Assembly: GCA_964483085.1 (NCBI GenBank)
Contig: CAYZZX010000031.1
Location: 1-18,618 of the forward strand
Source of the DNA: JALHFZ01 sp964483085
Lineage (GTDB): Bacteria > Synergistota > Synergistia > Synergistales > Aminobacteriaceae
Length of the DNA: 18,618 nt
Reading direction: 5' to 3'
The position numbers were made by a program, and so were the translations under genes. Shown one piece after another: positions 1 through 7,546 of this stretch; positions within the stretch are counted from its first letter, which is position 1, and every line of letters starts with the position of its first letter. Below the pieces are notes generated by a model. That model was given only the letters and a program-made list of their open reading frames with translations, had not been told where the DNA came from and did not search any database.

Positions 1-1167
1 AGGGGAGAGAAGGGCTATTCCGGAGAGTATCTCATCGGCGGCCTTTCGGCGCTTTTCCGGTGCGGAGAGCATGTTCCGCCGAAGATGAATATGATGGAGA
101 ACGAGGGGGCGTGCCGAGGAGAGGGCTTTCGAGAAGATTCCGTGCCCCTCCGGCAGGGAGAGGAGATCATCGGGATCCTTCCCCTGCGGGAGCTCCACAA
201 CCCGCACATCGAGACCGACCTTCTGAAGGACGTACATGCCCTTTACCGCCGCCTCCTGCCCGGCGAGGTCCGAGTCGTAGCAGATATAGCACCGGTCGGT
301 GAGCCTGCGGATGAGCAGCGCCTGATCTTCCGTCAGGGCAGTGCCGAGAGAGGCGCACGTCTCGGGGAATCCGGCGAGATGGAGCCTCAGGGCGTCCATG
401 TATCCCTCCACGAGGATGACTCTGTCCTGGGTCCGCACAGCTTCCTTGGCCCGGTGAAGGAGGTAGAGATTTCGCCGCTTGCTGTAGAGTGTTCCTTCCG
501 GGCTGTTGATATATTTCGCCCCCTCGCCGTCAAGGAGGCGTCCGCCAAAGGCGAGGAGTTTGCCGGCGATGTCCCGGACGGGGAAGATGATCCGGCCGCG
601 GAAACGGTCGTAGAATCCATTCTTCCCTTCAAGGATGAGTCCCGCTTCGAGGGCCTGAGAGGAGGTAATCCCCTCCCGGAAGAGGGTGTTCCAGAGGGTG
701 TCCCATGATGCGGGGGCCCAGCCTATCTCGAAGGAGTTCCACGTTTCCGGAGGAAGATTTCGCCTCTCGAGGTAGCTCCTCGCCGCTGCTCCCTCCGGAG
801 CTTTCAAAAGCGCCCGATAGAGGGACAACGACTTTTCGAGCACATCGTAGAGGTTCCGGTCTCTCCTCGTATATTTCGAGTCAGCCGTCAGGGTGATCCC
901 CGCTCTGTCAGCGAGGATTTCAAGGGCCTCCCGAAAGGAGAGGCTTTCCCTTTCCATCACGAAGGTGAAGACATCCCCTCCTCTGCCGCAGCCGAAACAG
1001 TGCCATGTCTGCCGGGAGGGGGAGACGCTGAAGGAGGGGGTTTTTTCGTCATGAAAGGGGCAGAGCCCTAAAAAGTTATTTCCGGACTTTTTCAGCCGGA
1101 CGTGGTCTCCTATGACCTCCGCGATATCGAGACGCTCTTTGACCAGGCGGACGTCATCCGACTGCAT
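1..1167 (-). CDS. dnaG: DNA primase DnaG, N-terminal 389 residues (C-terminus beyond left edge)
   Basis: DnaG makes the RNA primers for leading- and lagging-strand replication and is recruited by the replicative helicase. I translated the open minus-strand frame from an ATG at 1167 to base 1; it stays open to the edge. A CHC2 zinc finger is visible (C36, H39, C57, C60; CPFH then CFGC). The RNA-polymerase basic domain follows. The TOPRIM centre shows EGYMD (254-258), SLGTALT just after, YDSDLAG (297-303, where many primases have DGD) and KDPDD (330-334). These are the metal-binding acidic clusters in family order. The missing part should be the rest of the catalytic core and the helicase-binding domain. 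The start is supported by purine-rich AAGGTGAAGGGA just upstream. The gene begins only 24 bases after the hppA terminator and I see no good promoter between them, so it depends on read-through or on a promoter inside hppA. It often heads a dnaG-rpoD pair, but what follows here cannot be seen. Confidence 0.97.
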   Translation of the reverse strand, partial: MQSDDVRLVKERLDIAEVIGDHVRLKKSGNNFLGLCPFHDEKTPSFSVSPSRQTWHCFGCGRGGDVFTFVMERESLSFREALEILADRAGITLTADSKYTRRDRNLYDVLEKSLSLYRALLKAPEGAAARSYLERRNLPPETWNSFEIGWAPASWDTLWNTLFREGITSSQALEAGLILEGKNGFYDRFRGRIIFPVRDIAGKLLAFGGRLLDGEGAKYINSPEGTLYSKRRNLYLLHRAKEAVRTQDRVILVEGYMDALRLHLAGFPETCASLGTALTEDQALLIRRLTDRCYICYDSDLAGQEAAVKGMYVLQKVGLDVRVVELPQGKDPDDLLSLPEGHGIFSKALSSARPLVLHHIHLRRNMLSAPEKRRKAADEILSGIALLSP

Positions 1168-1191
1168 TCCCTTCACCTTCCCTTACAGCGC

Positions 1192-1220
1192 AAAAAGGGG
1201 GAGGGTCTCCCCTCCCCCTT
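1192..1220 (-). terminator. Rho-independent terminator after hppA
   Basis: On the minus strand an 11-bp perfect stem, AAGGGGGAGGG pairing with CCCTCCCCCTT, closes a four-base GAGA loop and runs into five T's. It begins 12 bases after the hppA stop codon and ends 24 bases before the dnaG start. Confidence 0.93.
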
Positions 1221-1232
1221 CTCTGACGTTGT

Positions 1233-3194
1233 TTAGATGAACAGAGGGGCAAGCACCAAAGACACTACGGACATGAGCTTGATGAGGATATTCAGGCTCG
1301 GCCCCGCGGTATCTTTGAAGGGGTCACCCACAGTGTCGCCCACGACTGCTGCGGCATGCTCCGGTGTGCCCTTTCCTCCGAAGTTTCCCTCTTCGATGTA
1401 CTTCTTGGCGTTATCCCACGCACCGCCCGCGTTGGACATGAAGATGGCCATCATGACTCCCGTGACGATGGAACCGCCGAGGAGGCCGCCGAGGGCCTGG
1501 GCGCCGAGAGTGTACCCCACCACAATCGGAGAAAGAACAGCGAGCAGCCCGGGGATGACCATTTCCTTGAGGGCCGCGGCAGTGGAGATGTCAATGCATC
1601 GCTCGTATTCAGGTCTGCCCGTTCCCTCCATGATTCCGGGGATCTCGCGGAACTGGCGGCGAACCTCGTCGATCATGGCTTCAGCCGCCCGGCCAACCGC
1701 CTGGATGGAGAGCGCGCTGAAGAGGAAGGGAAGCATTCCGCCGAGGAAGAGGCCGACCATGACTTTCGGGTCGTTCAGGTCGATGACGGTCAGATTCACC
1801 GAATGGGCGTAGGCTGCGAAGAGGGCCAGGGCAGTCAGAGCGGCGGAACCGATAGCCAGCCCCTTGCCCATGGCGGCGGTGGTGTTTCCGATAGCATCGA
1901 GCTTGTCTGTGATCATCCGGACTTCCTTCGGCAGGTGGCTCATCTCGGCGATTCCGCCGGCATTGTCGGCGATTGGGCCGTAGGCGTCGACGCTGAGGGC
2001 CATTCCGGTAATGGAAAGCATTCCCACCGCAGCACAGGAGATTCCGTACAGTCCTCCGAAACGGTAGCTGATGAGCGTAGCGGCGCAGATGAGCAGTACG
2101 GGGACGACAGTGGATTTCATGCCCACCGCAATACCTGAGAGGATGACCGTGGCCGGCCCCGTCTTCGAGGACGCGGCGATATGTTTCACCGAGGCGTAGT
2201 CGCCTGACGTGTAGATCTCGGTGACGAAACCGATAAGCACTCCGACGCCGACGCCGGAGAGGACCGCCCAGAAGAGGGTGAAATCACCGAACATGGCCCG
2301 AGTGACCAAGAAGGCGCCGACGATCATGAGGCCGCCGGTGACGAAGGTCCCCTTCCGGAGGGCAACGGCGGCGTTGCCTCCCTCTTTCACCTTGACGAAG
2401 GTCGTTCCGATGATAGCCGCGAGAATTCCCACTCCTGCGAGTACGAGGGGGTAGGCCACTCCCCGGGCGCCGAAGATAGTGATGCCTATGGCCATAGCGG
2501 CGATGATGGAGTTCACGTAGGATTCGAAGAGGTCCGCGCCCATTCCGGCGATGTCGCCCACGTTATCACCCACGTTGTCGGCGATAACGGCAGGGTTCCT
2601 CGGGTCATCCTCCGGAATTCCCGCCTCAACCTTTCCGACGAGGTCGGCTCCCACGTCCGCGGCCTTGGTGTAGATGCCTCCTCCTACGCGGGCGAAGAGG
2701 GCGATGGAGCTTGCGCCCATGCCGAAGCTCGTGATGAGGGCCGGGTCACCGAAAAGAGCAAGGCAGGCGATGATGCCGATAACGCCGATACCCACCACGG
2801 ACATGCCCATGACGCTGCCGCCTCTGAAGGCCATGCCGAGAGCTTCGTTCATTCCCCTCGTCGCGGCGAAGGCTGTCCTTCCGTTTGCCCTTGTGGCGAC
2901 CACCATGCCCGCGAACCCGGCAGCGGCGCTGCAGAGACCACCGACGATGAATGCCACACCTGCAGGCATCCCGATACCCCACCAGAGCAGAGCTCCCACG
3001 ATCAGAAGAAAGGGAAGAAGCCATTTATACTCCGTGTACATGAAAGCCATGGCTCCCTTGTGGATAATTTCCGAAAGCTCCACAACCCGGGGGTTATCCA
3101 CCTTAAAAGCCTTTATTTTCCCATAAGAGACAAAGGCAAAGGCAAGAGCGAGAAAACCCGTTCCGGCCACAATCCACATCAACATCACGTCCAT
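1233..3194 (-). CDS. hppA: K+-dependent membrane-bound ion-pumping pyrophosphatase
   Basis: This integral membrane enzyme hydrolyses cytosolic pyrophosphate and uses the energy to pump H+ and/or Na+ out of the cell. The product is 653 residues with about 16 expected membrane segments, in the usual family range. Substrate-site motifs are complete: DVGADLVGKVE from about residue 180, then the DDPRNP and DNVGDNVGD block (about 196-214), DAYGPIADNAGG (about 403-414), and the C-terminal GGAWDNAKK and GDTVGDPFKDTAGPS blocks. GNTTAA (436-441) has Ala where K+-independent enzymes have Lys, so K+ stimulation is expected. DLFESY places a gate Glu at 224, the arrangement I associate with Na+ pumps, but ion choice cannot be settled by eye. 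I chose the ATG at 3194 because GGAGG lies eight bases upstream. ATGs at 3200 and 3230 are in frame, but the first is only two bases from that site and the second lies upstream of it. The gene has its own promoter and terminator. Confidence 0.96.
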   Translation of the reverse strand: MDVMLMWIVAGTGFLALAFAFVSYGKIKAFKVDNPRVVELSEIIHKGAMAFMYTEYKWLLPFLLIVGALLWWGIGMPAGVAFIVGGLCSAAAGFAGMVVATRANGRTAFAATRGMNEALGMAFRGGSVMGMSVVGIGVIGIIACLALFGDPALITSFGMGASSIALFARVGGGIYTKAADVGADLVGKVEAGIPEDDPRNPAVIADNVGDNVGDIAGMGADLFESYVNSIIAAMAIGITIFGARGVAYPLVLAGVGILAAIIGTTFVKVKEGGNAAVALRKGTFVTGGLMIVGAFLVTRAMFGDFTLFWAVLSGVGVGVLIGFVTEIYTSGDYASVKHIAASSKTGPATVILSGIAVGMKSTVVPVLLICAATLISYRFGGLYGISCAAVGMLSITGMALSVDAYGPIADNAGGIAEMSHLPKEVRMITDKLDAIGNTTAAMGKGLAIGSAALTALALFAAYAHSVNLTVIDLNDPKVMVGLFLGGMLPFLFSALSIQAVGRAAEAMIDEVRRQFREIPGIMEGTGRPEYERCIDISTAAALKEMVIPGLLAVLSPIVVGYTLGAQALGGLLGGSIVTGVMMAIFMSNAGGAWDNAKKYIEEGNFGGKGTPEHAAAVVGDTVGDPFKDTAGPSLNILIKLMSVVSLVLAPLFI

Positions 3195-3267
3195 TAACAT
3201 TACCTCCTCAGCAATATAAAAACATTTCATTGACTTTCTCCTCAGGATGAAGAGGAGAAAAGTGTTC

Positions 3268-3303
3268 GGATGCCATTATAGGGAGCAAAAATACAAAATA
3301 CAA
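3268..3303 (-). promoter_or_regulatory. Probable sigma-70 promoter of hppA
   Basis: On the minus strand, TTGTAT (3298-3303) and a perfect TATAAT (3275-3280) are separated by 17 bases. Transcription would start near 3268, about 75 bases before the hppA start codon. The -35 is weak (three of six) but the -10 is consensus. Confidence 0.7.
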
Positions 3304-3419
3304 GCTTCGATTCTAAGAAAAGGCATTTACTTCATCCCTTTGAGAAAAATGACCGCACCATCCTCCAGGGAGTTCACTCTATCAAGGGGCTCGTTCACTC
3401 CGGCGAGGGAAAGATCATC

Positions 3420-4553
3420 CTATTCTTCTGGGGACTCCCCCGGTTTGCATGGAGGACGAAGGGCGGGGTTGATATAACCGGTCCACATTCGGCGGTAGCT
3501 GTCGAGCAGAAAGATGAAAAGGCTCAAAACGAGGGGTCCCATGAACAGCCCCATGAACCCCCAGATAGCAAGCCCGCCGATGACGCCGATGAAGACCACG
3601 AGCAGATGGACCTTGCCGCCTCCGGAAATGAACAGAGGGCGGATGAAATTATCCACCATTCCCACGATAAGGAGCCCCCAGACGAAGAGGATGATTCCGT
3701 TCGTCACATCCCCTGAATAGAAAAGATAGATCGCACCGGGAACCCAGATCACGGTCGTTCCGACAAAGGGGATCATTGAAAAGAGCATCATGACCACGGT
3801 GAAAAAGATCGGGCTGGGAAGACCAGTATACCACCAGCCTATTCCGCCGAGGGTACCTTGAACGACGGCGGTTACGATGAGGCCGTAGACCACGGCCTGC
3901 AGAATCTGCTGAGCCCGTTTGAAAAAAGCGTCCCTCTCTTCGGAGGGCAGGGGCATGATGTCTTTGAGATAGTCCACAATAATGTATCCGTCCCGGATGA
4001 AGAAGAAGGAGAGGATGACTATAACCACAAGATAATAGGCGATAGTGAAGGTGCTTCCCACGACCTGCTTTGACGTGTCCAGCGCGGTTGTGGCGATCCA
4101 CTTTCCACCCTGTTCGAGCAGGCTTTGGACTCCGGGGTAGCGTTGAATGACAGGGGTCACCCATTCCGCAATCATATCGGGCAGGAGTTTGGACAGATCA
4201 AGTTTTCCTGCTTTGTCCATCTTCGATATGATCGGGGCGACATTGTCGTAAAGGCGTATGCCCTCCCGGGCAGCCACGTACCCTCCGAAGACGGCCGGCA
4301 AAACGATGACCAGGGCGATCGCACCGGTGGCTATTCCGGCCGAAATTGTCGGTGATCTTCTAAAGGAGATGTTTTTTTGAAGCCAGCAGTAGAAGGGATG
4401 GACGACAAAGGAGAGAAGGACAGCCCAGGCAAGAGGTTTGACCAGCGGATAAGAGACGCTGTAGGCCAGGTACCCCATGACGAGAAAAATAAAGAGAAAG
4501 GGAAGAAACCAGCCTCTTAACTTCTTCGATTCCCGCCTGCTTTCGGAAAACAT
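3420..4553 (-). CDS. AI-2E/UPF0118-family membrane permease (copy 1)
   Basis: A 377-residue polytopic membrane protein of the AI-2E transporter family (PF01594, formerly UPF0118). Named members export autoinducer-2 (TqsA) or act as Na+(Li+)/H+ antiporters, and most are uncharacterised, so the substrate is unknown. Two hydrophobic segments lie near residues 17-60, followed by a soluble-looking loop with amphipathic helices (about 90-155) and then a cluster of membrane helices. Family hallmarks are MIPFVGTTVIWVPGAIYLF and the C-terminal FISGGGKVHLLVVFIGVIGG and GLFMGPLVLSLFIFLLDSYR. The ATG at 4553 follows a purine-rich GGAGAGGAGAGGGAG site. It starts 25 bases after the guaA stop, so it is probably co-transcribed with guaA. 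It is clearly similar to the second permease at 6317-7414, especially across the last 70 residues. Confidence 0.92.
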   Translation of the reverse strand: MFSESRRESKKLRGWFLPFLFIFLVMGYLAYSVSYPLVKPLAWAVLLSFVVHPFYCWLQKNISFRRSPTISAGIATGAIALVIVLPAVFGGYVAAREGIRLYDNVAPIISKMDKAGKLDLSKLLPDMIAEWVTPVIQRYPGVQSLLEQGGKWIATTALDTSKQVVGSTFTIAYYLVVIVILSFFFIRDGYIIVDYLKDIMPLPSEERDAFFKRAQQILQAVVYGLIVTAVVQGTLGGIGWWYTGLPSPIFFTVVMMLFSMIPFVGTTVIWVPGAIYLFYSGDVTNGIILFVWGLLIVGMVDNFIRPLFISGGGKVHLLVVFIGVIGGLAIWGFMGLFMGPLVLSLFIFLLDSYRRMWTGYINPALRPPCKPGESPEE

Positions 4554-4578
4554 GGTCTCCCTCTCCTCTCCGGCGCCC

Positions 4579-6108
4579 CTACTCCCACTCGATTGTGGAG
4601 GGCGGTTTGCTTGTCACATCAAGGGCTACCCGATTGACTCCGGGAACTTCGTTGCATATTCTCCGGGCTGTCCGGTCGAGAATATCGTAGGGTACGCGGA
4701 CCCAGTCGGCGGTCATACCGTCGTGAGACTCCACCGCCCGGAGGACGGCGACCTCGGAATAGGTTCGAGAGTCCCCCATCACCCCGACGGTCTTCACAGG
4801 AAGGAGGACGGCGAAGGCCTGCCAGATTTCGGGATATTTCTCCCACTTCGCAATTTCCTCACGGAAGATTGCATCCGCTCCCTGAAGTGTTTCAAGCCTT
4901 TCCGGAGTAATCTCACCGAGGCACCGGACAGCCAGCCCGGGGCCGGGAAAGGGCTGACGGGAAAGAATCTCTTCAGGAAGGCCAAGCAGCCGTCCCGTCG
5001 TCCGGACTTCATCTTTGAAGAGGTCCCGGAGAGGTTCGAGGAGTTTGAGCTTCATGTCGTCGGGCAGGCCCCCCACGTTGTGGTGGCTTTTGATCATCGA
5101 TGCATTTTTTCCCTTGAAGCCGCTTTCGATAACATCCGGATAGAGGGTACCCTGAAGGAGCCAGGCCGCGTCCTCGAAGGAGGCAGCCGCCTTCTCGAAG
5201 ACTCTGATGAAGGTCTCTCCGATGATCTTCCGCTTCTGCTCCGGATCGGTCACTCCGGAAAGAGCCGAAAGAAACTGCTCTGAGGCATCCACATAATGAA
5301 CCCGCAGATTCAGTTTTTTATACTGTTCGAGAACCTCTTCCGCCTCAGAAAGACGAAGAAGACCGTTATTGACGAAGAGGCAGTCGAGACGGTCGCCGAT
5401 CGCCCTGGCCGTGAGGACGGCGGCAACGGAGGAGTCGACTCCTCCGGAGAGGCCGCAAATGACCCTTTCCTCCCCCACCTTCCGGCTGATCTCTTCCGTC
5501 ATGGATTCTATCCAGCTGCCGAGCTTCCAGTTGGGAGAGCAGTTGCATACCTTGAAGAGGAAGTTAGAGAGTATCTCGGTGCCGAAACTGGTGTGAACCA
5601 CCTCCGGGTGGAACTGGAGCCCCCAGATGCCCTTTTCAGTATTTTCCATGGCGGCAGGGACACCTCCGTCCGTCTCGGCGAGACGGCGAAAACCGGGGGC
5701 AAGCTCCTCGATATGGTCGGCATGGCTCATCCAGACCTCAAAGGAGGAGGGAACTCCCTCAAAGAGAAGGGATTTTTCGGAGATCGAAATCTCCGTCCGG
5801 CCGTACTCCCTGGCCTTTCCCGATGTGACCCGGCCTCCCATCATGCGGGTAAGGAGCTGCATCCCGTAGCAGACTCCCAGCACGGGCACTCCAAGAGAAA
5901 GGAGACCATCCGGAACGGAGGGGGCATCGTCGTCGGTGACGCTCAGAGGGCCTCCGGAGATGATGACGCCGCTCGGTTTGCGGCTCTCGATCTCTCCGAG
6001 GGAAGCATCCCAGGGAAGGATTTCGCTGTGCACATTCAGCTCTCTGACCCTGCGGGCGATGAGCTGAGTAAACTGGGAACCGCAATCAAGAATGATGATA
6101 TTGTCCAA
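4579..6108 (-). CDS. guaA: GMP synthase, glutamine-hydrolysing
   Basis: GuaA converts XMP to GMP using ATP and ammonia released from glutamine, the last step of guanine nucleotide synthesis. The 509-residue length is typical. The N-terminal class I amidotransferase domain has the nucleophile C80 in GVCYGMQLL and the H167/E169 pair in FHPEV. The ATP pyrophosphatase domain has the P-loop SGGVDSS (221-227). The dimerisation domain has PFPGPGLAVRCLGEI (386-400) and the family-ending KPPSTIEWE. The start codon is TTG at 6108: the MDNIIILDCGSQ beginning matches the family, and GGAGG lies nine bases upstream. The adjacent AI-2E-family gene follows after 25 bases. No defect is seen. Confidence 0.98.
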   Translation of the reverse strand: MDNIIILDCGSQFTQLIARRVRELNVHSEILPWDASLGEIESRKPSGVIISGGPLSVTDDDAPSVPDGLLSLGVPVLGVCYGMQLLTRMMGGRVTSGKAREYGRTEISISEKSLLFEGVPSSFEVWMSHADHIEELAPGFRRLAETDGGVPAAMENTEKGIWGLQFHPEVVHTSFGTEILSNFLFKVCNCSPNWKLGSWIESMTEEISRKVGEERVICGLSGGVDSSVAAVLTARAIGDRLDCLFVNNGLLRLSEAEEVLEQYKKLNLRVHYVDASEQFLSALSGVTDPEQKRKIIGETFIRVFEKAAASFEDAAWLLQGTLYPDVIESGFKGKNASMIKSHHNVGGLPDDMKLKLLEPLRDLFKDEVRTTGRLLGLPEEILSRQPFPGPGLAVRCLGEITPERLETLQGADAIFREEIAKWEKYPEIWQAFAVLLPVKTVGVMGDSRTYSEVAVLRAVESHDGMTADWVRVPYDILDRTARRICNEVPGVNRVALDVTSKPPSTIEWE

Positions 6109-6144
6109 AAAACTATTCCTCCCGAATCAAAAAAAGGTGTAGAG

Positions 6145-6180
6145 CACAGGTATTTTATCAGAAAGCACTGATACGTTCCA
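6145..6180 (-). promoter_or_regulatory. Possible guaA promoter overlapping a small inverted repeat
   Basis: On the minus strand a -10-like TAAAAT lies at 6152-6157, with a poor TGGAAC (6175-6180) 17 bases upstream. The leader to the TTG start would be about 37 bases. A perfect 6-bp inverted repeat, TATCAG and CTGATA with a 6-base spacer (6156-6173), overlaps the -10. It could be an operator, but it has no known match and the promoter call is weak. Confidence 0.35.
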
Positions 6181-6212
6181 CAGAAGTGAAGAAGAGCAGC
6201 TCGGCGAGACCG

Positions 6213-6302
6213 CAGACATCATCCCGTCCCTTCGGAGGGGACAAGGGCGCTGCCTCCCGGACCATACTTTCTGGTCTGACTTTTTATTTCCGCCTCCGGG
6301 AG
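6213..6302. other. Potentially structured intergenic element between the second permease and guaA
   Basis: This stretch holds several nested pairings: CTCCCGGA (6254-6261) with TCCGGGAG (6295-6302), GACCA with TGGTC (6260-6264 and 6272-6276), CAGAC with GTCTG (6213-6217 and 6274-6278), and GTCCC with GGGAC (6226-6230 and 6238-6242). They are partly mutually exclusive. Read on the plus strand, the GACCA hairpin is followed by TGAC and five T's. On the minus strand it lies after the permease stop and upstream of the likely guaA promoter. It may be a cis-regulatory RNA, the end of an antisense RNA, or chance. I cannot assign a family. Confidence 0.3.
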
Positions 6303-6316
6303 CGTGGTTTCTCTGA

Positions 6317-7414
6317 TCATATCCCTCCGTTGTCCGAAGAAGCCGTAACCTCTTCGGAGACGGCGCGGGAGGTACGCATGATTCTGTAGTTCTCAAGAAG
6401 AAACAGGAAGAGGCTCATGACGAGAGGCCCCATGAAAAGACCAAGAAGCCCCCAGGCGGCGAGTCCGCCGATAATGCCGATAAAAACGACGAAAAAATGG
6501 ATCTTCCCTCCGCCGGAAATAAAAAAGGCCTTCAAAAAACGGCCGATCATCGCTACCACCGAGATACCCCAGACAAGAAGGATGAGACCACCGGCCCAGT
6601 CGGACGACGCAAAAAGATAGAACGCACCGGGAATCCAGACGAAAGCGGTCCCCAGGAAGGGGATCAGGGCAAAAAATGCCATGAGCGCGCCGAACAGTAC
6701 CGGGTTCGGCAGACCTGCTATCAGCCATCCAAGCCCTCCCGCCACACCCTGGGCAAGGGCGGTCAGCAGGACGCCGTAGACTACTGCCTGCAGAGTTTTT
6801 TTCCCCTTCTCAAAAAAAGGCAGAACCTGATCTGCGGGAAGAGGAACAATCTCCATCAGATAGGCGACGATGTACCGCCCATCCCGAATGAGAAAAAAAC
6901 ATGACACGGTAATTATGGAGATATAGTAGAGAAACAGGACAGCATCCCCCGCTACCGATACAGCCTCGCCGGCACCCCGGGCTGCCGTCTCCCGAATCCA
7001 TTCACGGATCGCCGGATAGCGGGTCATCCACGGACGAATGTGTTCGACCACAGCTTCCGGAAGGAGCGTGGCGAGGGCGCCTTCACCGGAGGACTCCATG
7101 ACAGCCAGGACCTCAAGGACGAAGCCGTGGAGGCGCGCTCCCTCCCGCAGGGCGATAACGACGGCGAACAGGCAGGGCAGAAGGGCGAATAAAACGATGA
7201 GCCCCGTGGCTGCCGCCGAGGAAAAAGCCTCAGACCGCCTGCGGAAGGGGCCTGCTCTCATTCTCTCGAAGATGGGGTATATGGAAAAGGAGAGGAGGAT
7301 TGACCACGCAAGGGGTTTGATCAGGGGAAAGGCTACTGCAAGAGCCAGAAAGGTCACGACGGTGAAAATTCCAAGAAAAGGAAGGGGCTGATTGCCGCTC
7401 CTGCGCTCTGGCAT
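6317..7414 (-). CDS. AI-2E/UPF0118-family membrane permease (copy 2)
   Basis: A 365-residue polytopic membrane protein and paralogue of the permease at 3420-4553. Shared blocks include the VVYG segment, IPFLGTAFVWIPGAFYLF, FISGGGKIHFFVVFIGIIGG and GLFMGPLVMSLFLFLLENYR. The family covers AI-2 exporters and cation/H+ antiporters; the substrate here is unknown. I prefer the ATG at 7414, which has GGAG eight bases upstream in GGAGAAGGTGGA. An in-frame ATG at 7468 would add 18 charged residues but has no ribosome site at a useful distance and abuts the groL terminator. Only 63 bases separate the terminator from the start. The sole promoter-like signal I see is an extended -10 (TGG then TATAGT, 7511-7519) just upstream of the terminator hairpin. 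Confidence 0.9.
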   Translation of the reverse strand: MPERRSGNQPLPFLGIFTVVTFLALAVAFPLIKPLAWSILLSFSIYPIFERMRAGPFRRRSEAFSSAAATGLIVLFALLPCLFAVVIALREGARLHGFVLEVLAVMESSGEGALATLLPEAVVEHIRPWMTRYPAIREWIRETAARGAGEAVSVAGDAVLFLYYISIITVSCFFLIRDGRYIVAYLMEIVPLPADQVLPFFEKGKKTLQAVVYGVLLTALAQGVAGGLGWLIAGLPNPVLFGALMAFFALIPFLGTAFVWIPGAFYLFASSDWAGGLILLVWGISVVAMIGRFLKAFFISGGGKIHFFVVFIGIIGGLAAWGLLGLFMGPLVMSLFLFLLENYRIMRTSRAVSEEVTASSDNGGI

Positions 7415-7477
7415 TCCACCTTCTCCGCCCGTCTCCGGCTCTCTCACGACAGACACCACCCTCTCCATGAAAGCTTT

Positions 7478-7509
7478 AAAAAAGCCTCCCGGGTTAACCC
7501 GGGAGGCTT
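7478..7509 (-). terminator. Rho-independent terminator after groL
   Basis: On the minus strand a 12-bp perfect stem, AAGCCTCCCGGG pairing with CCCGGGAGGCTT around a TTAA loop, is followed by six T's, 37 bases after the groL stop. On the plus strand the hairpin is not followed by a T run, so it acts in one direction. Confidence 0.96.
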
Positions 7510-7546
7510 CACTATACCATTCTTTTTCTCTGAGGGAACGGAGTTT

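Noticed and set aside
3320..3419. Direct repeat of GTTCACTC after the first permease, considered as a terminator or operator
   Set aside because: The copies are direct rather than inverted, only eight bases long, and no T run follows.
5296..6171. A 291-codon plus-strand open frame, and others at 4477-5283 and 1356-2138
   Set aside because: They are antisense to guaA and hppA, whose motifs are complete on the minus strand; the plus-strand translations match no family.
6213..6302. Possible SRP RNA or ykkC-class riboswitch, from the GGTCCGGGAGGCAGC segment on the minus strand
   Set aside because: The GGAAGCAG core of SRP RNA and the other conserved blocks of ykkC are absent. The partial match is kept only as a reason to run a covariance search.
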